Shown here: positions 34,237 to 41,378 of the stretch, in pieces | Position numbering within the stretch: position 1 is the stretch's first letter | Layout: each line of letters opens with the position of its first letter | Origin: Streptomyces atratus | GTDB taxonomy: Bacteria > Actinomycetota > Actinomycetes > Streptomycetales > Streptomycetaceae | Assembly (NCBI RefSeq): GCF_900119365.1 | Contig: NZ_FPJO01000004.1 | Coordinates: 248,001 to 312,000 of the forward strand | Direction: 5' to 3' | Length of the DNA: 64,000 bases | The notes under the pieces: generated by a model | What the model was told of the DNA's origin: nothing | What the model saw: the letters and a program-made list of their open reading frames with translations, nothing else | Databases searched by the model: none | Made by a program: the position numbers and the translations under genes

Positions 34237-34833
34237 ATGACCGAGACCGATGCCGACCTGGGGGCCTGGGCCGCGCTGCCCGAGGACTTCCGCCCCGCCG
34301 AGTGCCTCACCGATGCGTGGCTGCGCGGTCTGGGAGCCAACCGGGACGCCCCGGCGGAGGTCCTGATCAGCCTCTTCGACGCGAGGAAGAAGCCCCTCGT
34401 GTGCTTCCTCTGCCGCGACGACCTTCCGGACGGTGTCCGGGACGCGGCGGTCGTCCACCACTCCAGGATCGTCCGCGGCATGGCGGCGGAATCGGGGAGG
34501 CTCTCGCCCGAGCAGTGGCGCAGGCTTCTCGCCGCCACCGCGGACCCGCCGTTCCGCAAGGCTCTGCAGGAGGTGGAGGCGGAGCAGGCGGCGCGGCGGG
34601 ACGAGCGCCCGGGAGCCGGCGTACGAAGAGGTGTCGACCGGGCCCCGGACTCCGAGTCCCGACCGCCTTCGGGCCCCGTCGAGATCGCGTCGATGGCGGC
34701 CACCGTTCCTGACATCACCACCGATGACCGCACCTACGCGCTGTGGTGGATCGCCGCACTTCACGACGATGCCGACGCGATGCGCCGGCTCGCCGTGTCG
34801 CCGAACCTCTGGATCCGCCGCAGACCGACCCCC
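34237..34833 (+). pseudogene. Unknown helical-repeat protein, C-terminally truncated
   Basis: From ATG 34237 about 200 residues look native: DADLGAWAALPEDFRPAECL, LRGLGANRDAPAEVLISLFD, then SRIVRGMAAESGRLSPEQWR and YALWWIAALHDDADAMRRLA. The spacing of GANRDAPAEVLISL and AVSPNLWIR resembles leucine-rich-variant (HEAT-like) repeats. At about 34833 it continues without a break in frame into sequence whose coding sense is in another frame (an MFS tail). It is a truncation by deletion. Confidence 0.5.
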
Positions 34834-35057
34834 GATGCCTGGGCCGGGTCACCGCGTTCACAACCCTGTGCACACTCGGCCTGGCACCCGCGCTCTTCCC
34901 GGTCGTCGGCGTCACGGTGGCCCTGTGGGGAGCGGACGTGTTCTTCGCCGGATGTGGCGCGATCTGCCTGCTCGCCGCAGCGCTCGGCCTGTCCGTCCCC
35001 GTGCTGCGACGCGCCGAACTCCGGTCGGCCGGGCCCGCCACGTGGGCCGGAGGGTGA
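34834..35057 (+). pseudogene. MFS transporter, C-terminal fragment
   Basis: The frame reads LGRVTAFTTLCTLGLAPALF, PVVGVTVALWGADVFFAGCG, then LLAAALGLSVPVLRRAELRS, ending at TGA 35057. This is the last two membrane helices of an MFS exporter (GRV-A---L---GLAP is typical of helix 10-11). Everything upstream is replaced by the unrelated fragment before it. Confidence 0.65.
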
Positions 35058-35285
35058 CCGTACTGCGGCTCTGCGTGTCCGAGCACCACACCGACGGCAG
35101 GAGCGTCCCACCGGTGCTTCCCCTCCGGGGGAGGCCACGGGCTCCTTCCGTCTGCGGACCGGGCTCAGGGGGCCGTCCCCAGGGCCGCCGATGCCATGAT
35201 GATCGCCATCGGCGGGTTCCTGCTGGTGGAACGCCTGACCGGCCGACGAACCCGCTTCACCCCGTACGCATACGAAGGAGAGCAC

Positions 35286-35744
35286 ATGGGAGACCGGACA
35301 CAGCAGGAACAGGCGAGCCCCGAGGCCCAGAAGCGCATCCGGGAGAGCTTCGACCGCCAGGGCCTCATGGCCCACCTCGGCGCACGCATGACCCACATCG
35401 GCCCCGGCCGGGTGCACATCGAACTCCCGGCCCGCCTCGAAGTGACCCAGCAGCACGGCTACATCCACGCGGGCGCCACCGGCGCCGTCGCGGACACCGC
35501 GGGCGGCCATGCGGCGCTCACGCTGTTCCCCGAGGAGTCCGATGTCCTCACCCTCGAGTACAAGATGAACCTCCTCGCACCCGCCGCCGACGACCACATC
35601 GAAGCGATCGGGACCGTCCTGAAGTCCGGACGCACCCTGCCTGTATGCCAGTTGGAGGTGTACGGAGTCCGGGCCGACGGCGAGCGGAAGCTCGTCGCCA
35701 ACGGGCAGCAGACTCTGATCCGAGTGAACAGGCCCGCGGAGTGA
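35286..35744 (+). CDS. PaaI-type hotdog-fold thioesterase
   Basis: 152 residues from ATG 35286 behind AAGGAG. The hotdog core is clear: IRESFDRQGLMAHLGARMTH, GPGRVHIELPARLEVTQQHG, then YIHAGATGAVADTAGGHAAL, the helix with the catalytic Asp region, and LEYKMNLLAPAADDHIEAIG. The HGYIHAGATGAVADTAGG block matches PaaI/YdiI-like acyl-CoA thioesterases. It is cytosolic and likely hydrolyses a phenylacetyl- or acyl-CoA. Its TGA overlaps the GTG of the next gene, so the two form an operon. Confidence 0.9.
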   Translation: MGDRTQQEQASPEAQKRIRESFDRQGLMAHLGARMTHIGPGRVHIELPARLEVTQQHGYIHAGATGAVADTAGGHAALTLFPEESDVLTLEYKMNLLAPAADDHIEAIGTVLKSGRTLPVCQLEVYGVRADGERKLVANGQQTLIRVNRPAE

Positions 35745-36718
35745 CCCCGCAGCCATCCCTGCCGGCCTGGGCGACATGGTGGCAGCGGCCCTTTCCCGAC
35801 GCCAACACCCTCCTGCTGCACGGGCAGCAAGCCGCCCTGGTCGACAGTGGGTTCGTCGCCCACGCCACGGAGACCGCCGAATGGGCCCGCGCACACGCGG
35901 GGACCGTCGGCCTGGTCGTGAACACCCACTGGCACTCCGACCACGTCGGCGGCAATGCGCTCCTCCAGGCGCAAGGCGCGGCCATCGCTGCGGGGGCCTT
36001 CGAAGCGAAGGCGATCTCCCGCCGGGACCCGGGCTGCTGCGCGGCCGAGTACCTGGACCAGCCCGTCGCCCCGTACACCGTCGACATGCCGCTCGACGAC
36101 GGGCAGGTCCTGCGCCTCGGTGACACCGACTGGGAGGTGATCGCCACCCCCGGTCACACCCGGGGCCACCTGGCGCTGTGGCAGCCGGAGGAGCGGCTGC
36201 TCGTGGTCGGGGACGCACTGTCGGACTACGACGTCGGCTGGGTGAACCTCGCTCTCGACGGGCGCGACGCGGCCGGCACCGCACTCGCTTCCCTCAAGCG
36301 GACGGCCGCCCTCGACCCGCGCGTGATCCTTCCGTCCCACGGGCCGATCCCCGCCGACCCCGGCGCCGCGCTCGCGGCCGCACTGCGCCGCGCCCAACGC
36401 CTCGTGGACGATCCGGACGGTGCGGTCTGGTACGGGGCCCGGCGGATCCTTGCCTTCGCCCTGATGATCCGGGGCGGCATCCCGGCCGGCGAGGTCGAGC
36501 CGTACCTGCACGCACGGGCCTGGCTGACCGACGCCGCACGGCTCCTGGGCGTGGCCCCCGAGACCCTCGCCGCCGAACTGGTCACGACCATGCTCGGCAA
36601 CGGCGCGATCGTCCTGCGCGACGGCCGCCTGCACGCCGCCGCTCACCACACCCCGGTCGCGGCCGGGACGTTGGGCGTCCCCTATCCGCGCGGCTGGCCG
36701 GAGACGGAGCCGCGCTGA
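35741..36718 (+). CDS. Metallo-beta-lactamase-fold hydrolase
   Basis: 325 residues from GTG 35741, overlapping the thioesterase stop by four bases. The metal motif is NTHWHSDHVGG (His63, His65, Asp67, His68). The next ligands are His in TPGHTRGHLAL and Asp in VVGDALSDYDVGW, and the last His is in LPSHGPIPADP. The C-terminal helical part (GEVEPYLHARAWLTDAARLL) is like that of SoxH/glyoxalase-II-related MBL proteins. It probably binds two zinc ions and hydrolyses a thioester or lactone. Coupling to the thioesterase suggests a shared acyl-CoA detoxification or degradation role. Confidence 0.9.
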   Translation: MTPQPSLPAWATWWQRPFPDANTLLLHGQQAALVDSGFVAHATETAEWARAHAGTVGLVVNTHWHSDHVGGNALLQAQGAAIAAGAFEAKAISRRDPGCCAAEYLDQPVAPYTVDMPLDDGQVLRLGDTDWEVIATPGHTRGHLALWQPEERLLVVGDALSDYDVGWVNLALDGRDAAGTALASLKRTAALDPRVILPSHGPIPADPGAALAAALRRAQRLVDDPDGAVWYGARRILAFALMIRGGIPAGEVEPYLHARAWLTDAARLLGVAPETLAAELVTTMLGNGAIVLRDGRLHAAAHHTPVAAGTLGVPYPRGWPETEPR

Positions 36719-36769
36719 CACGGGGCGGGACCGATCCGCGGCGGGACCTGCCGGGGAGGTGAGCCCGGT

Positions 36770-37293
36770 TCAGCCCTTGATGAGCGGATCGTAGGGATCG
36801 TCCTCGTCCGTGAGGACCAGGATGAGTCCTTGCCCGTCTCGGTGGCGACCCGGTGCAGGCGGGACAAGGCCTCGGCCTCGGTGGGAAGGCCGAGGCCGAG
36901 AACCTCGGCCGCACGGTCCCGCCGAACCGTCAGGTCGGGCATGTCCTCCAGATACTCGGCAGCCAGCGTGCAGCTCTCCTCCTCGGTGAACGCGCGGCAG
37001 CCGCGCCACCAGGGCGCGACCAGGAGAAGTTGCAGCAGCTCCGGCAGGCCGATCGCGACCAGAGCCGCGCTGCCTTCGGAGTCCGCGTACAGGACTGGTC
37101 GTTCCTCGCCACCGTCGCCGCAGAAGAAGTACGTACCCCCCGCCCCAGCACCCGCGAAGCCCTCCAGCGCCGCGCCTGACATGAGGTGGACGTTCTCGAC
37201 ATGGTCGCCCTGGCCGAGGTCGAAGTCGCCAGGCCAGGCCAGGAAGCGGGCGGCCTCGTCGTGCGCGGCGACGGCAGTGATCAGCGAGTGCAT
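36770..37293 (-). pseudogene. Unknown SMI1-like protein with a 3' frameshift
   Basis: From ATG 37293 the minus strand reads LITAVAAHDEAARFLAWPGD, VENVHLMSGAALEGFAGAGA, YFFCGDGGEERPVLYADSEG and LPELLQLLLVAPWWRGC, which looks like a SMI1/KNR4- or immunity-type protein, then helical sequence. Near 36830 a one-base frame change restores a natural ending (GLILVLTDEDDPYDPLIKG, stop 36770). If the indel is an error, this is an intact gene of about 174 residues. Its start overlaps the end of the kinase-like gene upstream by 13 bases. Confidence 0.5.
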
Positions 37294-38369
37294 GCGTCGC
37301 ACCCCAGGCCGCCTCGTCCGGCCTGCTCGATCTCGGCGGTCGGATACGGTGTCCGCTTGCTCTCGGAGAGCAGACGGCGGTGGAACCCGGCCAGGACAAC
37401 GGAGGTCCGGGCGTGCCGGTCGGTGATCGCGGCGATCGCGGGCGGTATCCCCTCGGGCCTTTCGCCCGCGATCCAGTTGCGCAAGAACGCCTCGTGATCC
37501 ACGTTGCCGCGCAGCCCGTCGGGCAGATGGTGGCGGATCAGATGGTTCGCGATGTAGTGGCGGTCGTACGCGAGATGGCCGGAGAGGAACTCGGCCTCGA
37601 CCCGGGAGAGTTCGAACTCCGAGCTCACGGCGAGACCGAAGTCCGCGAAGTAGACCGACCGGCCGTCGGTCAACACGTTGCTGAAGTGGGCGTCGAAGTG
37701 GACGAGCCCGCGGGATCTCATGAAGTCGGCTCCATGCAGCAGGGCTTCCTCCGCCCACGCGTACGCCGGGCCGTAGTCGCCACCCGGCGCGGCCTCCCGC
37801 TGGTCGCCGAGCCACGCGGCGAGCGTCTGCGGCACGTGCTCCAGGAAGACCACAAGACTGGAGGAGGAGCGGCCGATGGCCTCCAGCCGCTCACGCACGG
37901 CTGACGAGCCGTCCCAGTACGCGACCGCCCCGTCGATGCCTCCGAATTCGTCGGCGAATCCCGGGAGAGGAGAGTCCGGCAGGACTCGCCAGTGGTACAT
38001 CAACGGGAAGCTCTCGTGCTCGCCGCCAAGGACCCAGCCCGTGGTCATGGTGTGCGCGGCCAGCTCGCGCCACGCTCCGAACCCGGTTGAGCCCGCCCCG
38101 TACTGATAGAACGTCGGCAGCCCGAAGACGTTCGCCGTCGACCGTACGTTCTCCGGCCGCATCTCGACGTCCGTCAGCGGGATTCGCTTGACGAAGACCC
38201 GGGTCCCACCGGCCTCCAGCTCCGCGGACCTGCCTCCGATGCCGGACGCGAGAGGGGTGGCCGCAGCCACGACTTCGCCGAGCCGGCGGTCGCTCAGCAA
38301 CGACAGGTGCGTGGAAACGGAACCGTAGGTGGCCAGGCGAGCGGCATGCCGCGGGCCCGAATGGTTCAT
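37281..38369 (-). CDS. Protein-kinase-fold phosphotransferase
   Basis: 362 residues from ATG 38369. Kinase-fold landmarks are present: a VFVKRIPLTDVEM strand with the ATP-binding Lys, the catalytic loop RGLVHFDAHFSNVL (HxDxxxxN, about residue 225), and the metal motif YFADFGLAVS (DFG, about residue 243). There is no glycine-rich loop of the classic type. The C-lobe is short, as in aminoglycoside- or choline-kinase-like enzymes. It may phosphorylate a small molecule or a protein. The next gene on the strand overlaps its end by 13 bases, so the two are likely coupled. Similar stand-alone kinases are common in Streptomyces. Confidence 0.82.
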   Translation of the reverse strand: MNHSGPRHAARLATYGSVSTHLSLLSDRRLGEVVAAATPLASGIGGRSAELEAGGTRVFVKRIPLTDVEMRPENVRSTANVFGLPTFYQYGAGSTGFGAWRELAAHTMTTGWVLGGEHESFPLMYHWRVLPDSPLPGFADEFGGIDGAVAYWDGSSAVRERLEAIGRSSSSLVVFLEHVPQTLAAWLGDQREAAPGGDYGPAYAWAEEALLHGADFMRSRGLVHFDAHFSNVLTDGRSVYFADFGLAVSSEFELSRVEAEFLSGHLAYDRHYIANHLIRHHLPDGLRGNVDHEAFLRNWIAGERPEGIPPAIAAITDRHARTSVVLAGFHRRLLSESKRTPYPTAEIEQAGRGGLGCDACTR

Positions 38370-38469
38370 GAACGACTCCTCAATGCCCGACCGTCGACAC
38401 CGGTGATCTCGCGAGCGCGATCGATCCTATCCACGGCTGCCGGCTCAGATCCCCCCGTACGAAGCCTCG

Positions 38470-38650
38470 CGCCACCACCGTCGCGTCGCTCGCACGCCTC
38501 GGGCTCGTGGAACGCCACCCCGATCCCGAGGGCGGCCGCAAGCAGCACGTCACCCTCACCGCCCCGGCCGTGAACGCGCCGAGGGCGACCGGGAGGCCCG
38601 TCACGACTGGCTGACCCGCGCCCCGGACGATCCCCGCACGGCAGTCGCTG
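38470..38650 (+). pseudogene. MarR-family regulator fragment
   Basis: The plus strand reads TVASLARLGLVERHPDPEGG, then RKQHVTLTAPA, and in another frame EGDREARHDWLTRAPDD. This is the wing of a MarR winged helix (the R-x-x-x-LTP-G wing motif) and the start of its dimerisation helix, with a frameshift between. There is no start, and the sequence ends before the HEAT gene. Confidence 0.5.
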
Positions 38651-38727
38651 TCAAGTCGCCCGCGCGCACGCATGGGTCGTCCCGGGCCCGGCCGCCGCTG
38701 TCAGTGGCATCGGGCAGACTTGCGATC

Positions 38728-40833
38728 ATGTTCACAGGGATCGATGACCTCGACTGGGCGTCCATGAACCATGCGTACGGCGACGCATCCGACGTGCCGC
38801 GCCTGCTGCGGGGACTGGCATCCGCCGACCGGGCCGAACGGGAGATCGCGCTCGACGGCATGCACGGTGCGGTGCACCACCAGGGGGACGTGTACGACAG
38901 CACGGTCGCGTGCATCCCGTTCCTGTTCGAACTGGTCACGACAGCCGGCCTGCCGGGACGGGGCGAGATAGTCGACCTGCTCCGCAGCATCGACGGCGAC
39001 GGCCGCGACATGGAGGAGATGGACTTCTGGTCCGACGACGAGGAGGAGTACGAGGCCTGGGCCCGCAACTTCGCCAGGGCGGAATCGGACACCCGGGCGC
39101 GCAGTGGACTGCTGCTGGACCTCCTCGACGACCCGGACGCGAGTCTGCGCAAGGAACTCCCGGGTGCACTGGTGCAGTTGCACGACGACCCGGAAGCGGT
39201 GCTCGCGGTACTGCACCGGCGCATCACGACCGAGCCGGACCCGCGTGTGCTGCGGGCGATGGCAACGGCGCTGGGGGAACTGGCCGTCCGCAACCAGGAG
39301 CTCGCACAGCGGGCGGAGGAGACCCTGACCGTCCTCACCCTCCCCGCCCCCGGCCGGACCGACGACCCGGGGCTGCTGCTGGCGGCCCTGACGCAGCTCG
39401 CGCGCTGCGCTCCGGGCCGGCTGCCGCAGCGCACCGTGGAGATGGCCATCGACGTGATGCGGGAGGCACGGGAGGCGGAGGAAGAGGGCACGGCCCGCGA
39501 GGACGCGGCGCCCGCCCCGGAGACACCGACGATGATCTCGTATCTGCGTCGGCTCGAAGCATCGCATCGAGGCTCGGTGAAGGCCCCCTGGGCGACCGAC
39601 CTGCTCAAGGAACTGCACTACGCCCTGGACGACCGGGTCGCCGAACGCTTCGCGCTGCTGGAAGACCAATTGCGCAGCCCCGACTGGGGCCAGCGGCGCG
39701 AGGCGATCGACATGAGCGGCCTGCTCCTGTCCGGATGGCGGGGCCCGCACGAGGAGTCCGTACGGCTCCTGGGCGAGCAGCTCCGGGAAGCCGAACCCCG
39801 CATCGTCCGCTGGGCGGCCGGAGAGCTTCAGTGGCTGTACGCCATCGGCGCTCCGGCGGCCGATTCACTGGCCGGCCGGGTGGCGGCCGGGCCGGACCAT
39901 CCCACCCAGGCACAGTGGAACGAGACCTCCTACGGGGCGGCGCTCAGCGCGCTCGCGGCGCAGGGGGACGCACGCGCCGTACCCGGGCTCGTCGAGGTCC
40001 TGCGGTTCGGGCATGTGCCGGAGGAACTGGGCGGCTGGATCGTCCGGATGGGCCCGGACGAGGCCGCGGCGCTGCTGCCCGTGCTGGTCCGGCGGCTGTC
40101 CCTGATCGACCCTGAGGAGCAGCCCGAACGCACCGGATTCCTGCTGGATGCCGTGGCCGCCGTCCGCCCGGCCGAGGTGGTGGAGCCGGTCCTCCGCCTC
40201 CTGCGGGCCCCCGGGCGCAGAGGGACCAGAGTGCGGGCTGCCGTGGCACGGGCACTGCCACGGCTCGGTGCGACGGCGCGGGAGGCACTGCCGGAGCTGC
40301 GGGAACTCGCCCAGGAAAGAGATCCGGGCCACCGCGTCGACGTGGCTGCCGCGCTGTGGTCGGCAGGGGGCGAGAAGGACGTCGTGTTGTCCGTGCTGTC
40401 CAAGGGCCTCGCGGCGGAGCGCTGGTTCCAGCGGTACGACGCGCTCCGGACGATCGCCCGCATGGGCGCCGAGGCGGCCGAGCTGCTGCCCGACCTGCGC
40501 AGACTCCGGGAGTTGCCCGGGGACAACGGCGGCTGGGTCGCGGGCACCCTCGCGGTGGCGCTGTGGCAGGTGGGGAGGGACCCGGAGGAGTCCATGCCCG
40601 CGCTGCTGCACGCCTGGTCGGAGCACCGGGACAATCGCCCCGACGTGGCCGAGGTATGGGCGCAGATGGGACCGTCGGCCGCCCCCGCCGTCCCGACGCT
40701 CCGCCAGGAGCTGGCTGCTGCCCGGCGCTACGACAACACGGGCGGCAGGGGCCGGATCCGCTACCGGTGCGCCAACGACGAGCAACTCCTGCGACACGGC
40801 CGCGCCGTGCTCGTGGAGTGCGGAGACCGCTAG
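38728..40833 (+). CDS. HEAT-repeat protein, 701 residues
   Basis: From ATG 38728 (an in-frame GTG at 38704 is possible) the protein is an uninterrupted array of HEAT-like helical pairs: ASDVPRLLRGLASADRAERE, SLRKELPGALVQLHDDPEAV, PRVLRAMATALGELAVRNQE, IVRWAAGELQWLYAIGAPAA, RVRAAVARALPRLGATAREA, YDALRTIARMGAEAAELLPD. An acidic loop (DEEEYEAWARNFARAE) follows the first repeats. There is no signal peptide or membrane helix. It is probably a cytoplasmic scaffold or protein-interaction protein, conserved among streptomycetes. The TAG stop is the first codon of the palindromic element that follows. Confidence 0.85.
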   Translation: MFTGIDDLDWASMNHAYGDASDVPRLLRGLASADRAEREIALDGMHGAVHHQGDVYDSTVACIPFLFELVTTAGLPGRGEIVDLLRSIDGDGRDMEEMDFWSDDEEEYEAWARNFARAESDTRARSGLLLDLLDDPDASLRKELPGALVQLHDDPEAVLAVLHRRITTEPDPRVLRAMATALGELAVRNQELAQRAEETLTVLTLPAPGRTDDPGLLLAALTQLARCAPGRLPQRTVEMAIDVMREAREAEEEGTAREDAAPAPETPTMISYLRRLEASHRGSVKAPWATDLLKELHYALDDRVAERFALLEDQLRSPDWGQRREAIDMSGLLLSGWRGPHEESVRLLGEQLREAEPRIVRWAAGELQWLYAIGAPAADSLAGRVAAGPDHPTQAQWNETSYGAALSALAAQGDARAVPGLVEVLRFGHVPEELGGWIVRMGPDEAAALLPVLVRRLSLIDPEEQPERTGFLLDAVAAVRPAEVVEPVLRLLRAPGRRGTRVRAAVARALPRLGATAREALPELRELAQERDPGHRVDVAAALWSAGGEKDVVLSVLSKGLAAERWFQRYDALRTIARMGAEAAELLPDLRRLRELPGDNGGWVAGTLAVALWQVGRDPEESMPALLHAWSEHRDNRPDVAEVWAQMGPSAAPAVPTLRQELAAARRYDNTGGRGRIRYRCANDEQLLRHGRAVLVECGDR

Positions 40834-41045
40834 GCCCGGTCGTCAAACTGCCGTCTGCCGCGCGGCGCCTGGCACGCACGCTCGCGGCGTCGCCGAAATG
40901 CCCTAGTAGCTCCTTCCCCGGGCTCTCAACTGCGTTCGAGCAGGGGAGACTCCATCCGAGACCATTCCGGCGCCTCGCGATCGCAGGCACCAGGCGCCGC
41001 GCGGCCGCCCTCCGGGCGACGACGGCAGTTTGACGACAGGGCCTA
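40831..41045. mobile_element. 215-bp MITE-like element with 25-bp terminal inverted repeats
   Basis: The ends (40831-40855, beginning TAGGCCCGGTCGTCAAACTG, and 41021-41045) are inverted repeats with one mismatch. A second inverted pair lies inside (CCGCGCGGCGCCTGG near 40858 and CCAGGCGCCGCGCGG near 40990). There is no coding capacity. CTAG occurs at both edges and may be a target duplication. The element separates, and supplies the stop codons of, the HEAT gene on one side and the minus-strand VOC relic on the other. From memory, similar palindromic elements recur in Streptomyces genomes; a copy search is decisive. Confidence 0.65.
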
Positions 41046-41220
41046 GGGAGGAGGCAGCGGCCCACGGCCCCGATCAGTGTGATCCGATTGCCGTCGGGGT
41101 CGTGGACTGCCGCGATCTCGACGGCCCCGAGTTCACGGGTCGTCAGCGCACCGGGTGCGCCCGGAGACCGGCGGCGAAGTCGGCCGGTCGAGGGTGTGTT
41201 TCACCTGGTGAACAGGCGAA
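41046..41220 (-). pseudogene. VOC-family protein, C-terminal fragment
   Basis: The minus strand reads ALTTRELGAVEIAAVHDPDG, then NRITLIGAVGRCLLP and a TAG that lies in the edge of the palindromic element. The DPDGNRITL motif ends a glyoxalase-type module. Upstream, FAAGLRAHPVR is in another frame, so an indel is also present. Confidence 0.5.
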
Positions 41221-41261
41221 GGCCACTGGATCCCGTCGGGAGTGCCGCCTTGCCCTCATTG

Positions 41262-41320
41262 TTTAATGCGTTAAATCATTGGCCAACTGTCAGGTGTGGC
41301 AAGGGTATTGACGCGTTAAT
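41262..41320. promoter_or_regulatory. Two LacI/GntR-type operator candidates
   Basis: TTTAATGCGTTAAA (41262-41275) and ATTGACGCGTTAAT (41307-41320) are near-perfect palindromes sharing the core (A/G)A(T/C)GCGTTAA. Their centres are 45 bp apart, 59-110 bp upstream of the DUF6259 gene. They stand out as A/T-rich islands. The symmetry with a central CG is typical of LacI-family sites. No regulator gene is adjacent. Confidence 0.6.
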
Positions 41321-41378
41321 GGCAGAGCCATACGGTGCGCACACGCTGTTCCCATCGAGACGACGCCGGAGCGTACTC

